Positions 46,968 to 59,585 of a stretch of DNA of 64,000 nt are shown here, piece by piece. Location of the stretch: the NCBI GenBank assembly GCA_030068075.1, contig CM057826.1, positions 76,605,312 through 76,669,311 of the forward strand, in the 5' to 3' direction. The stretch's first letter is position 1, and each line of letters begins with the position of its first letter. The translations under genes and the position numbers were made by a program. The stretch comes from Paguma larvata (Eukaryota; Chordata; Mammalia; Carnivora; Viverridae). A model generated the notes under the pieces. It saw nothing but the letters and a program-made list of their open reading frames with translations. It ran no database searches and was not told the DNA's origin.

Positions 46968-47165
46968 ATAGAGTATAGTGCTGAGGAACCTGTGCATTGT
47001 AGTTCTAGGTTCAGAACTTAGTGTGTTGTTGGAACCTCAGTTTTCTTATCGGTGAAATGGAGATAATAACTGCCCTGTCTGCTTAGACTATCAATAGGGG
47101 TTACATAAAATAAGTGGGTCATAACACTTTGCAAACTATGAAGTGCCACACTCATAGTTTGTTGC
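46968..47165 (+). mobile_element. MIR SINE
   Basis: Forward MIR phrases: 'catagagtatagtgctgagg', 'aacctcagttttcttatcgg', 'tgaaatggagataataactg', 'ataacactttgcaaactatg'. Confidence 0.7.
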
Positions 47166-48014
47166 TAATATATTAGTTATAGTAGAAACTTCAAAATCTC
47201 AAGCCAATAAACACATCTTTTTTTAGCCAAGCACACTAGCATTTCTCTTTAAGATGCATCAGTACAATTTCCCCCCTCACACCTTTTACTCTAAAAGATT
47301 CTTCAATGCCACTCACAGCACATGTCATTAGGTAAATTCATAAAATAAGTCCAGAAACTCCATTTTGTCTTCTGTGCCATAAATACCAAATGATAATAAC
47401 ATAAGCAACAATTCTGGTCTCTTGACGTCTTGCAAGATCAGCAATAGCAATGTCCATAGAGGCTTTCAGCCAGTGTGGAACCGGGTAACTTGAGATAATT
47501 CTGTATCACAACGATTTTAGTACACAGGTTTTACGTTTTAAGTCATTTGACTTCTAATATATTTGCCAAATGGCTGTCTTGATTGTAAAGACACTACAAC
47601 CTTTCCTAAGATATCCCCAGGGATTAAGTGCATCTAAAGGCCATGTTCATTTGCTATAATTACATTTACACAATAAAACTCAGATAACCAATGACAGCTA
47701 CAATTCATAAGAAGGCAATTTAAATTTATATAATGCTCACATCGTGACTGAAACAACCTAAAGGGCAGCATTTCATAGACATCGATTTTCCTTTACCAAA
47801 CTAAACACTCAGTCAATAAATTTTTCACCATCTGCAATTGTACACCACATTATATTTACTCAGTCTAATCAAAGCTGTTATTTTCTGTGCAGTTCTATAA
47901 TCCTATAAGCAAAAATCAACACTTCAGTGCAGGAGGGAAGCAGCGAAGAAGATGAGCTTGCTAGTTTAATGTTGCAGCCATGAAGCACATTATTTTCAAT
48001 ATCTATCAAGGAGA

Positions 48015-48228
48015 GGCACCTAGGTGGCTCAGTCGGTTATGTGTCCGACTTCAGCTCAGGTTATGATCTCGCCGCTCCAGAGTTCTAGTCCACTGTGTCA
48101 GGCTCTGGGCTGACAGCTCAGAACCTAGAGCCTGTTTCAGATTCTCTCTCTCTGCCCCTTCCCCGCTCACGCTCTGTCTCTGTCTGTCTCTCTCTCTCAA
48201 AAATAAACATGAAAAAAAAAACCACTTT
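48015..48228 (+). mobile_element. Feline-type SINE with 16-bp TSD
   Basis: Copy beginning 'ggcacctaggtggctcagtc' and ending in an A tail. A 'tatctatcaaggaga' duplication is present on both sides (ending 48014 and about 48246). Confidence 0.95.
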
Positions 48229-49384
48229 AAGTATCTATCAAGGAGAACATTAAGATGAAAAAGAGGCATTCTACTAGAAAATGCCAATGGCCAAAGAGTA
48301 TCAAACACAAACATAAGCTATAGCATATAAAGAATCTGCCACAGAATGCTTCAGATACAGAATTTAATGTAAAGGATCAAGAAGAAGGACAATAATTGTA
48401 AAACAAGAATTAAAAAAATGAGAGAAGAGTAATTTCCTTCAGCAAATAAAGAAAATTTTCTACCTCAACAAAGCAGATGTTCTTTTAACTAACATCCACT
48501 TAAACCTCCAAATTAACAAATGTTGTTCGTTCTTCCTGAAAGACATTTTCTGATGCTAAGTGTCCACTGAATAAAAGGGCTACTCTCTAGAAGATCCAAT
48601 CACTTATGGCCCCACCAGAGCAGTTGTATTCTTGCCAAGAATTAGTTGTTCTCCAATCTATTTGCCCTAGTTAAAATTATAATTGTGGCTGTGTAATAAG
48701 TATTGCATTAAATGAAAAAAAGAATGAAAACTGCTTCTATGAAAGCTGAATATGCGGCAGAAAGACCCCACAAAAATGAGTCCCCGAAATAACGCAGCTG
48801 ACAGATGAGGTATTAGCAAGTAAAACAAAAAGATTAGGGGAAGAGGGCCCTACAGAAGAATTTTGCCCCAGGCTTCAAAGCGTCTAAGTTCTCAAACTAC
48901 TTGAAAAAAAATAAAGACCTGTAAAATTACATCCAAAGAGCACATATCATATACAAGAAGAAATATGTAGCACTCTAATCAGTGGACCCTTAAGCAAAAT
49001 AAAATCTTTAGTCATTAAGACAATATTTAGTAACTAAGTTTACACATTTTGATTTGAAATGCTAAAGCAACTTATTGTTTATGGTTTCCATTTTTATCTA
49101 GGTTTTCAAAGTTATTCATTATATTTGAGATCATGTTAAAGGGAAAGCGATCTAAATTTAAGGTTCACCCTAACAGTTCATCCTAACAATCGGGAGGACA
49201 CACACATCTAAGTTCCCCCAAGCACAAATCATAATCATCTACCTGTGAATGTCTAAAGAATAATCTTTCTGTAACACTTAAGAACTTGGCTCTGCAGCAG
49301 TACTTACTGATAAGTTTAAACCATAGATAGAATGTTTAAAACCATGTCTCATCAATACATGTCAAACCTAAAATATGTTCTTTG

Positions 49385-49790
49385 ACCAAGTAACTCCACA
49401 AGAGAAATCCAACCTAAGAGTAACTGCAGAAAAATACACGTATAAGAATGTTTACAGCAGTCTTGTTTACAGAGCAACAAAAAGGAAATAATCTAAGTAT
49501 GTGACAAAGGTATATTCATACGTAATAAAGTATTATGTATACATAAAAATTATTTACATCATAAAGGTTATTTACATCTATTTTAAACATGGAAAGGTAT
49601 TCAAAATGTAGTGTTAAGAGGCAGGCTATAGAATTGTGAATAAACAAATATTCATCCAGTTGGACACACTATAAATAAAAATATATATACCAATTATTTC
49701 TGGGAGTTATGGGTATATTGGGTGTTTTTAGTATCTATATTTTCTACTTTTTAAATGTATAAAAAATAGGAGAACCCCCTTGAACATATA
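49385..49790 (+). mobile_element. L1 3'-end remnant
   Basis: A forward L1M-type 3' end: 'accaagtaactccacaagag', 'agaatgtttacagcagtctt', 'aaaatgtagtgttaagaggc', 'ttatttctgggagttatggg', 'atattttctactttttaaat'. It is diverged. Confidence 0.6.
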
Positions 49791-49877
49791 CAGATCATGT
49801 TTTAATCTATCAAGATCTAAAGTTAATAAAATGATGAAAAATTATCAACACTATTGAAGAGTCTTAGAAATGGCTCC

Positions 49878-50031
49878 AAGGGCACCTGGGTGGCTCAGCT
49901 GGTGTCAACATTGGCTCAGGTCATGATCTCACGGTTTGTGGGTTCAATCCCCGCATCAGGCTCTGCACTGACAGTGCAGAACTTGCTTGGGATTTTCTCT
50001 CTCCTTCTCTCTCTCAATATAAATAAATAAA
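49878..50031 (+). mobile_element. Feline-type SINE, internally shortened
   Basis: It begins 'agggcacctgggtggctcag' but lacks bases after 'cagctggtgtcaac' and has a short CT part. Flanks 'tagaaatggctcc' and 'tagaaatggccct' are the TSD. Confidence 0.92.
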
Positions 50032-50074
50032 CCTAGAAATGGCCCTGGATGGTGAAATCAGGAAAACTGGACAC

Positions 50075-50570
50075 CAGGATAGAATGTGCTATTAATCTCC
50101 CATGGGACCTCCTATTCTGAGGTGGAGTCTGTATCTCCACCCCTTGAATCTGATGGCCTTATTACTTGCTTCAATCAATGGAATGCAGAAGTGACACTGT
50201 AAAATTTCCAATCCTACTTTTAAAAGGCCTTGTTGCTTTCATTATTTCTCTTTTGCTGACCTTAGAGCCCCATGAGAATAAATCTGAGTTAGCATCCTTG
50301 TGGATGAGGAACCACATGGAAAGACAACCCCATACAACAGGCAGCACCAACTGCTTAGATATGCCAGTTATGCTATTTTAAATCTTCTAGCTCCAAACTA
50401 AGCTGCCAAATGACGGCTGCTACAAGTGACCTTAGGCAAGCTCAGTGGAAGAAACATCCAGCTGAGCCCAGTACAAACTGCTGACCTACCAAACAGTGGA
50501 CAAATAAAATCGTTATTATTTTAAACCATTAAGTATTGTCATCTGTTACACAGCAACAGATGAATGATTT
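50075..50570 (+). mobile_element. MLT1-type solo LTR (ERVL-MaLR)
   Basis: It follows the MLT1 LTR consensus in order: 'gaggtggagtctgtatctcc', 'ccccttgaatctgatggcct', 'aatgcagaagtgacactgta', 'agctgagcccagtacaaact', 'gtcatctgttacacagcaac'. This is an ancient LTR-retrotransposon remnant without coding sequence. Confidence 0.75.
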
Positions 50571-51039
50571 ATCCATCCCCTACACAGTATACTATTAATA
50601 TTGTGGTGTACATTTCTTATACAATCCCTTAAGGTCACACCACACATATTAGTTCTGTGATTCTGTGGCATCTTGGAAATGGGAACACAAGCAGGGCCTC
50701 ATGGTTAAACTCCAACTCAGACACATAAGAATAGAACATCCAGTATTGAGAACACCTCAGCATTCTTTATACAAAAACTGTGCAACTGTGGGCTCTCCTT
50801 CCAAAGCCCAAGGGCTTTGAGGAAAACTTGAAGTGTATGACTTCATGGTTTCTTACTCCCTCATCAACAGATGTGAGGATGCTCTGCCTGGGGCCCTAGT
50901 ACAGGACCAGGTCAATGAAAAAAGTAAGATCAAGTTCATTATCAAAACCATCATCTTAACACCACCACAAATAGTGATGATAAAAACGAACAATCACTAA
51001 GGGCTTTAGCATGCAATGCACTGGATACAGCAGAATAGT

Positions 51040-51260
51040 TAGGAATGTCTCTGACCCTAGACAGCTCTGTCATTCCTGAGTCACCTTAAACAAGTTAGTT
51101 CATCTTTCCAAGTTCCGTTTGCTCATTTGAAAGATGGAGATAATAACAGTACCTATCTCACTGAGTGGTGGGAATTAAATGAGATATATTTAAAACATTT
51201 AGAACAGAACCTAGCACATATTAAAGTGTTAAATAATTATTAGCTTCTGGTATTATTAAT
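51040..51260 (+). mobile_element. MIR SINE, nearly full length
   Basis: Forward MIR phrases: 'gagtcaccttaaacaagtta', 'gctcatttgaaagatggaga', 'taataacagtacctatctca', 'gggaattaaatgagatatat', 'gaacagaacctagcacatat'. Confidence 0.78.
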
Positions 51261-51261
51261 C

Positions 51262-51382
51262 AGCATTTTACATATGTCATTTCATTTAATTTAATCCCCA
51301 CAACATTTTATGGGTGAAGAAGTGGGAATCAGAGAGGTTAAATAACTTGCTAGTAAGTGGCATGGCCAAATTTCAAACTCAT
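51262..51382 (-). mobile_element. MIR SINE fragment, reversed
   Basis: Reversed MIR core: 'atgtcatttcatttaattta', 'atccccacaacattttatgg', 'agaggttaaataacttgcta', 'gtaagtggcatggccaaatt'. It directly abuts the forward MIR, tail to tail. Confidence 0.72.
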
Positions 51383-52654
51383 ATTATTCTATGGTAGCTG
51401 AACCCTTCAAGACCAAGCGCTATGACTTAAAATGGGCCAGGAATGTCAAACCAGGTCCCATGTGTCAGAGAAATGGCTCATGTCTTTGCAGGCTCTGGAT
51501 CTGGGATGCATGATCACAGAGCCACCCTTAGGTCAGAGCTGACAAGCTGCTAAGAGGATTAGGATGGTGTCAGAGATTGACAAAACTCCTGCCATGTGTC
51601 AAACAAACACTGAGACTATAGTTTCTATAACTCTCTCAGCCAGGCACTTTAGTAGGTATTCAAAAAGTACTGTTTGATTTTGCCCAGTCATATCCCCTGT
51701 TACAACTCCATCCTGGGCAGTAAAATGAACTTGCTCCTTCTTTCATCAGGATTCTGAAACTGTCCAAATACAACACAGTTAACCATTTGCTGAAACTTCA
51801 TTTTTTGCTATTTTAGAAAACTAGAAGCTTTTTAATGAGACACTCTAAGCCTGTTATATTTTACAGATAATTAACTTTTGTTCAAATGTATTCAGTAAAA
51901 ATGAATGAAACCACGATTTCTTTTTTAAATTTTTAAATTTTTGTTTTTCTACAAGGAAGATGGAAGTGAAACAACAAGTGAGTTTAACCCACAGAACTGC
52001 ACGGCTAAGTTTAGATCTACCCAAGTTCAGCTCAATGATTTTGAAAACAACCACTTTCTCAGACTTACAGGAAATGGTTAAGCAACCTCAGAGAAGTCAT
52101 TTGTTCTTGTGCCACAGCTGACACTATTTTTTTTTAATGAGTCCTTTTCAGATAACAGAACTTTAAAACATTGTACAAGCACTCATCAATCTAAATAGCA
52201 AGTCTACAAGATGCTACGGTTATTACTTTTTCTGGATAGTCTTTTTCCTTTGAAAAGAGCAAAAACCTATGAAATGCATTTTTTAAAATGAGTTTTTACA
52301 TTTCATAATAAAATGAATTCTCAGGACTTCAAGATCAAACCAGAAAAATAAAAATCATTGCAGGGAACAGAAAAGCTGACATTTCGAGACTGAGCAACAT
52401 GGTTCCATCCTGTTCTCAGACAAAACAGAAATTAGATTTGATAGAAAAAATTACATTCCTAGGGCAATTTCTCATGTTCTACTATCTTTTGAGAAACCTA
52501 TTTGCTGTCTCCTTGTACCCTGTAGTACTAGTCAAATCTTGAAATGGGAAAATGTGATACTTGGGATGACAGAATCTGCATAATTATAAATAAAGGAGTT
52601 TTCTGGCTAAAATATGAAGCCTGACTAATTTTTAAAACTTGTGCTTTTAAAATT

Positions 52655-52859
52655 TTTTTTAGTGTTTATTTATTTTTTAGAGAGAAAGAGAGAGGGAGAC
52701 AGAGCATGAGCTGAGGAGGGCTCAGAGAGAGAGAGGCACAGAATCTGAAGCAGGCTCCAGGCTCCCAGCTATCAGAGCAGAGCCTGACACAAACTGTGAG
52801 ATCATGACCTGAGCCAAAGTCGGACACTTAACCTTGAGTCTGAGCCATCTAGGTGCCCC
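52655..52859 (-). mobile_element. Feline-type SINE, reversed
   Basis: T-rich left end with 'agtgtttatttattttttag', then a GA-rich part, a small deletion near 'gcctgacacaaactgtgaga', and the end 'gagccatctaggtgcccc'. Flanking TTTAAAATTT-like sequences fit a TSD. Confidence 0.93.
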
Positions 52860-53114
52860 TTAAAATTTGTTTTTTAATGCAAATATTTCTAACACATTTT
52901 ACTACTTTCCTGTTTTCTTACAAAAACTGGTCTCAACATATAATCGTCATTGGGAAAAAATAACTATGCTGCTATTTGTTGGGACACAGAACTTGCTGTC
53001 TCAACTGATAAAATACTAATATAGGAAATGACACTCCCATACCCCAAACACCAAATTGGCCAATTTGCTTAGAAATACATTTCAATTAACAACTTAAAAT
53101 TTTACTGCAAATTT

Positions 53115-53291
53115 GGGACACCTGGATGGCTCAGTCGGTTAAGTGTACCACTTTTGATTTCAGCTCACAGGTGTGTGAGATCAGACCTGCATCAGGCTTT
53201 GTGCTGACAGTACAGAGCCTGCTTGGATTCTCTCTCCTTTCCTCTCTATTCTCCCCTGCTCACTTGCTCACTCTCTCAAAAATAAACTTTA
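53115..53291 (+). mobile_element. Feline-type SINE (host of a second SINE)
   Basis: It begins gggacacctggatggctcag and reaches its 'aaaaataaacttta' tail at 53278-53291, where another SINE is inserted. The tail sequence reappears after that copy at about 53508-53524. Confidence 0.93.
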
Positions 53292-53507
53292 GGGGCGCCT
53301 GGGTGGCTCAGTTGGTTAGGCCGCCGACTTCGGCTCGGGCCATGATCTCACGGTCTGTGAGTTCGAGCCCCGCATCGGGTCTGTGCTGATGGCTCAGAGT
53401 CTGGAGCCTGCTTCAGATTCTGCATCTGCTTCTCTCTCTCTCTGCCCTTCTCCTGCTCACACTCTGTCTCTCAAGAATAAATAAATGCTGAAAAAAATTT
53501 ATAAAAA
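53292..53507 (+). mobile_element. Feline-type SINE inserted in the tail of another
   Basis: Near-consensus copy starting ggggcgcctgggtggctcag. The target is the A/T-rich tail of the preceding SINE, duplicated as an 'aataaacttta' motif on both sides. Confidence 0.94.
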
Positions 53508-53724
53508 AAATAAATAAACTTTAAAAAAAAGATTTACAGGAAATCATATTGTGTGAGATTTTTTTTAAATTATACTTTGGATTTATTCACTGAACCAAGT
53601 TTCACTGCAGCTCTTTTTTTACTCCAGCTATTTTTCGGGGGATTTATAAGCTAAACTGAAGGTAAATTTTGATTATGATTCACATACCAGACAATAAATA
53701 TTTCTTGAAGATAAATTATTCTTC

Positions 53725-55070
53725 TTGAAGAACCCAGAGAAAACAAAGATTGAGAAAAAAAAATGAACAGTGCCACAGAGACCTATAAGAAAGTATCAAA
53801 AAGACTAACATACATGTAATTGGGAGTCCCAAAATGACAGGATAAAAATATTGACACAGAAAAATTATTAAGAAACAATGGCCAAAAACTTTACAAATAT
53901 AGTGAAAGACATACATTTGTAAATTTAAGATGTTCAATGAACCTTAAAAACAACAAAAAAAAGAACCAAAGAAACCAAACCAGAACACAAATAATCAAAC
54001 TTCTAAAAACCAAAAGTAAAATAAAAAAACATTTGCAACTAAATAGGAAAAAAGTGATATATTACACATAGGATAACGCCAATTCAAATTACCATGAGTT
54101 TTTTGTTTTTGCTTTTTTAAGTAAACTCTATCCCCAATGTGGGGCTCAAACTCACAAACCAGAGATCAAGAGTCATGTGCTCCACAGACTGAGCCAGCCA
54201 GGAGCCCCTCCACGGGCTTTTTAACAGAAAACTATGAAAGCCAGAAATAGAGTAACATCTTTATTGTTTTTAGATATATGGAACTATTATTATATGTTTG
54301 TGTAATATACATAATTTGTGTAAACATGTATCCAGAATACATAAACAACTTTCATAACCCCTAACCAACTCTTGAACAGTCATTTCACACTTTAAAAAAA
54401 GTGAAGTTCTGCCAAAAAAAAATAAAATGAAAAAACATTCAACATCAGTAGTCATCAGGGAAATGCTATTAAAACTATCTGAGATACACACTGGATTGGC
54501 TAAAGTTTAAAAAATTAATCATACCAAATTTTGGTAAGGACATAGAGAATAAGTACTCTCATACACCACTGATGGAAACACAGAATGGTAAAACCAGTTT
54601 GGAAAACAGCTGGCAGTTTCTCAAAAAGTTAAAACAGACAGCTCCTAGCTAACCCAGCCAATCAACTCCTAGGTATTTACCTAACAGAAGCAAAAACAAA
54701 TGTCTACACGAAGACTTGTATTTGAGTGTTCACAACAGTTTTATTTACAGTAACTCAAAGCTGGAAACAAATGTCCATTAAGAGGTGAATGTATAAACAA
54801 AAGATGACATATGAATACAATACTATTCTGCAATTAAAAAAGAAAAAAGAGAAAAAGGAACTACTGATAGAACATGGATGAGTTTCAAAATGAATTAAGC
54901 TGAGTGAAAGAAGCCAGGCCAAAACGGATAGCATATGATTCCATTTATACAAAATCTATATAATTCCATTTATATAAAATTCTAGAGAGTTAGAAAGTAA
55001 ACTAATCTATGGCAATAGAAAGCAGGTCAGTGATTGCCCAGGAAAGGGGATGGAGGGAAGGATAAACTAT
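53725..55070 (+). mobile_element. HAL1/L1-like remnant
   Basis: Forward LINE sequence. First an ORF1-like part ('catgtaattgggagtcccaa', 'caatggccaaaaactttaca'), then an L1 3' part ('ttcaacatcagtagtcatca', 'accactgatggaaacacaga', 'atcaactcctaggtatttac', 'aactcaaagctggaaacaaa', 'gtgaaagaagccaggccaaa'). The ORF1-like and 3'-end parts are separated by an old SINE. Most of ORF2 is absent, typical of HAL1 or an internally deleted L1. Confidence 0.75.
54094..54208 (-). mobile_element. Old carnivore SINE, reversed, inside HAL1-like copy
   Basis: 'caatgtggggctcaaactca', 'ccagagatcaagagtcatgt', 'gactgagccagccaggagcc': the same short, CT-poor subtype as at 15222-15352. Flanks 'ccatgagttttt' and 'ccacgggctttt' may be a decayed TSD. 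Confidence 0.82.
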
Positions 55071-56142
55071 AAAGATTTCTGGTTTTGCTTTGACTTTAAA
55101 TTTTAAAAACATAAAACCAAGAATCAGAAATATGCAACACTTCAGTACTCTGATTTTAATTATAAAAAGGTCAATCTGAGAGGTTTCTTTGAACAATAAC
55201 GACTCACTGGCAGACACCAGACTTCAGGCCTTTGTTCCAAAATTGCTTTTGTCCACTCGCAAAAAAGAAAGCATAAAAAGTCTCCTGTTTAAAAGTATTC
55301 CTGACACTTATTTTGAACACCAAGAGACGTAAGGGTAATTCCCCATAGTATGAATAAGTATTTCAAAGTACTTTGAATGGCTGCATTAGGATGGGTGGGC
55401 ATGCCACATATATTTACAGAACTCTTGTTCAGTCAGCTGAACGTATGTGTACATGCCAGGGTGGACATTCAATCACGGTTTACCATATGTCTTATTTTGG
55501 GGGCAAGACAGTTTTAAGTAGATCAGTCCTAATTATTCATGGCCCTAAAGAACCCAGAAAAAAAAAAGGAGGGTTGATTCTAGTTCTCTTAAAGATCTAG
55601 ATCATTCTATGGCAGGGTAAGTATGGGACAAAGGGTTTTATAACACTCTGGACTCCATAAATCAAGACAACCAGAAAACAAAAATAACTGAACTTTGTAG
55701 GCCTCTAATTCATTATAATTAAGAGAAGTCTAAGACACCACTCAAGGGCTGAGAAGTTAAATGATTCATCCAGAGTAAGTATTATGTTGGAGGGAGGGGG
55801 TATTGAGAAAGAAGGAGCAGCTTGTTGAAATCCTTCCAAGTATAATCAGAAGATAAATAAAAATCAATTTTTTAAAAAGACGATTGAATAATTTTTTAAA
55901 CATCTGTGTCCTCCCTAGAACTACCCAGGGCTGAAATAAATGACCATAGAGTCCTCAAATAACCAAGGCATCTGAGGTGCAGCTTGTCAGACATGCCTGG
56001 CTAGCACGTCTCCTTCTCCTATGACCTAGATCTATCTTAAGACCCTTGCTGCCCGATTCCATCAGCTCCACTTTCTACCCACTGTAGACTAAGGTGTTCC
56101 TTTCCAGCACCTGTAAAAGGCAGGTTTAATGTTTAGAGTAAC

Positions 56143-56645
56143 AGTTCTCATGGTGCAGTACAGGTACCCCTGGGGATCCTTGATATTTTTTTAGTGGTCT
56201 TCAAGGCCAAAACTGTCTTCACATTGAGATGTTACTTGCCATTTTCACTCCCATTCTCTCGTAGGTATAGGGGAGTTCTCCATAGCCCACACGACGTGTG
56301 ATACAACAGAGTGAATATAAATCTGAAAATCCAGTTGTGTTCTATCAAGCCAGACATTGAAGAGACTTGTGACAATATAAGATAATTCCTCCCACTAATC
56401 TATTTTGGAGGATAGCTATTTCTCATTTAAAAAGGTCATTTATGGTAACATGTAAAAAAGATTTTTTGTTGTTACTATGAAATATACTTATTAATTTTTA
56501 TTTTTTAAAAAATTTTCAGAGCTAATTTCTAGTACAGTAAATATCTAGACATACAACCCATATAAACAAAATCTCTAAGAGATTCACAGTAATTTCTAAA
56601 AGTTTAAAAGGGGTCTGAGACCAAAAGACTTGAGAAGCATAACTC
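56143..56645. mobile_element. Non-autonomous hAT-type DNA transposon, well preserved
   Basis: It starts 'cagttctcatggtgcagtac' with 'ccctggggatccttgatatt' and ends 'gaccaaaagacttgagaagc'. The termini mirror each other as CAG.TCTCA and TGAGAAGC, and the interior matches the approximately 500-bp mammalian element I know with 'caagccagacattgaagaga' and 'acatacaacccatataaaca'. No transposase frame. Family name left open. Confidence 0.65.
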
Positions 56646-56954
56646 TTGCCTTTGAAGATAAAGAAAAAATTCCTAAACTCTCCAGATATCCTAATTCAAG
56701 CTGTAAAATTTCATTATATTGTTTGAAAAAGCATATAGAGTAAATGCATGAAGAAAAATAAATACAGACGGTCTGTATAACTTTATACAAGGGGACAAGG
56801 AGTTGTGAATCATCCTGGATTCCTGGGTTCAGAAAAAAAAGAACTGAAATATTTATGTTCCTTTCAGCATCTTTAGGAACAAGCAATGCAGACTCCAACA
56901 ATCTGTTCCTATGGAACAATATAAACTTCTTTACCTTGAGATAAACAAATGGTC

Positions 56955-57320
56955 CAAAACGTGGCTGCCTATTTCTCTGAAAATTCACATGCTGAAATAC
57001 TAACCCCAATGTACTGTATTTGGAGACAGGGCCTTTAAAGAGATAATTAAGGCTAAATGAAGTCATCAGGGTGGGGCTGATAAGACTAGTGTTCCTATAA
57101 GAAGAGGAAGAGACACCAGAGCTCTTTACAGAGGAAAAGCCATCTGAGGACATAGCAAGAAGGTGGCCATCTGCAAGCCAGGAAGGGGGCTCTCACCAGA
57201 ACCAACCATCGCCCTTGTCTTGGACTCCCAACCTCCATAACTGTAAGAAAATAACATTTTTTTGGTTTAAGCCAACCAATCTTGTGGTATTTTGTTATGG
57301 CAGCCGGAGCTAACACACTG
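56955..57320 (+). mobile_element. MLT1A-like solo LTR (ERVL-MaLR)
   Basis: The LTR consensus is followed closely: 'aattcacatgctgaaatact', 'ggagacagggcctttaaaga', 'tcctataagaagaggaagag', 'gccatctgcaagccaggaag', 'ggctctcaccagaaccaacc', 'gtggtattttgttatggcag', ending 'gagctaacacac'. It is a solo LTR with no internal region. Confidence 0.8.
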
Positions 57321-59504
57321 CCTATACCATTTCTATACTATAACTCCATAAATATACTAAGGAGGGGGGCAGATTTTTTTAAGAGGGAAGGAGATGTTGA
57401 ATAAATGTCTTCACAGTTTACATATCATAATTTATGTTACTTGGCCACTGAGGAGTTGTTTAAAGTTTTTTCTCAAAATGTCATTTAATTTTTATCCTTT
57501 GATTAACCTCAGGACAGAAACATCCACATTTTCTTCCTCCTGGACAGTGTCATGTCTAAAAGTCATGCTTTCACATCTCAGTTAGTGTTGTAATACACTA
57601 GACTTAGACTTAGACTGTTAGTTATCCTGTTATGTCAACTTAGAAACCCTGCCTCTCAATGGCTTTGCCTAACTGACAGCCATGACCCAGCTTCACCTAC
57701 TTAATTCTACCCATAAGGCCGCATAAATGCTTATACATGGCCAATTCATGCCTTCTTACCAATTCTGAGAATGTAGGAAATTTCGTTGTAAAAGTCTCAT
57801 CTAATTGGCTTGGGGTTTGTCTTTGTGGGTCACTAATAAAGGGCAAAGTACCCAGAGAGGCCAGCCAGAAGATCCCATAGCACTGCAGGAAAAAAAAAAA
57901 AACCGATTTAACTGCATCACTTTGGTCTCAAAGGCAAACCTGCTAACCTTCATCTTGCTTCCCCATTTCTCATTTAGCACTATCTTCCCTGTACAAAGCA
58001 CAGTGCCTGAAAAAGCAGGTGCTTGAAAGCCATTTCAGCGGAAAAGAAAACTGAATGCACACTGATAAGAATATTTAAAAAAAAGTGATTTGGAATTACT
58101 CTACTTGCCATAGAGAAATTTGTAGACAAAGGAAAACACCATTTACATTCAACCTTACTGAGGGAAAAAAAAATGGAAAAAGTAAAAACAAAACACAACT
58201 GTTACTAAAAGTTGGTTCTAGAGTTGCATGAACTAGTATTAGTCTCAGATAACACTTAATAAGCATCTGCTGTGTGTATCTAACGTGTGGAGCGCTATGC
58301 TGGGTGCCAACTCTAGTAGGACCCAAACGTGGGACAACTGTGTGCTTTCTGTCATATGTAATTGATGGCTTCTGGCTGAACAAGCATGTACATTTATACA
58401 GAACAGGAAATGTGGTTTTCACCATTCAGAAAATGGAGTCCGAAACAAACGGTACCTCTGCTTTCATAATATACCATTTAGGCTTCTTTGAATATTCTTG
58501 GGAAGCAACATGAACTCCAATAACTTACTCCTGTGGGAAAACGCTATTTTGTGAACACTGAGGTTTCCTAGGAAGAACTGTGACTCAAGGAGGGGGAATG
58601 CCTCTACTCTATTCCCATGCAATCCAGCCATATGGCCATTTAAAGGATTATTTCTTACCTCCTTCACCTTGCTGTTTGGTCAAAATCACTACCTCATATG
58701 ATTCAGAAGTTCAGGATTTTATCTTTGTGAGAAAAAAACCAAACAACAGACCCAGAGACTTCTGGTGGGGTGGAGGTAGGGAGGTAAATTGCCTTAATTC
58801 ACAACAGATTCTCAGAGCCAAAGAGGCACTGCCAAGTTACATTCCTTTAGCAAAAATAATAAAATACAAGTGTCACAGGTACTAGCACAACTATAAATTC
58901 ACTAGGAAAACGAGTTTCCTATTAAGCTTCTGTGAGGACACAAACAAAACAGGTATGAATTTAAACACAGTATATTATAGATATGTTTGTTTGCATTCCT
59001 GAAGCCTATGAAATATAGGCCTTGTTACCAGTTAAAGAAGTACCTTTATCCTATACCTTCATGTGAACACTACCTCTTTTGGTCTTGAATTCCTAACTGT
59101 TTCAACTCCACCTAAGAGACAAAATATATTTAATATCTGATTTAACGCTGAAACAAGTTCTACTTGTACGAATAGCAAAGTGGGCTTATTCCATTTGCTT
59201 GACAGATCAGAACTAAACTGGATGTAGAAATGAATAGTTCCTCTGCTCTTAGGCAACACTTCCCCAAAAGTGTTACAAATGCATAATTGTTAATAAATAT
59301 GAAATGGAAAGAATCCTCCTATACTGACCTAAAGTCTTTAGTAAACAAGATACAAGAAATATCATTTGTTGCCCAACTTTCAAAATCTCACTAAGGGAGG
59401 AATGTCTCCCAGACCTCAGCTGTATCAGAAAGGTTTTGAGCTTCTATGCACATTTTAGTTTTTTAACTAAACATATTATAACATCTTGATAATATCTTTA
59501 AGTA

Positions 59505-59585
59505 AGAGTCACAGAGCCAGTGAGTAAGGAGCCAGGATTTGAATGCTGGCAGTATGAATTACTCTGCACTATTATGCTACACAAT
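59505..59585 (-). mobile_element. MIR SINE fragment, reversed
   Basis: 'gtcacagagccagtgagtaa', 'ggagccaggatttgaatgct' and 'attactctgcactattatgc' match the reversed MIR 5' half. Confidence 0.65.

Noticed and set aside
52390..52410. Minus-strand ATGGAACC as a possible LNPEP start (M-E-P)
   Set aside because: The next residues do not match the expected MEPFTN start, no donor follows, and the setting is AT-rich intronic DNA.
56596..57153. 185-codon open frame on the minus strand
   Set aside because: It runs across a hAT-type element and an MLT1 LTR, has no protein family I recognise and no splice context. It is a chance frame in repeat DNA.
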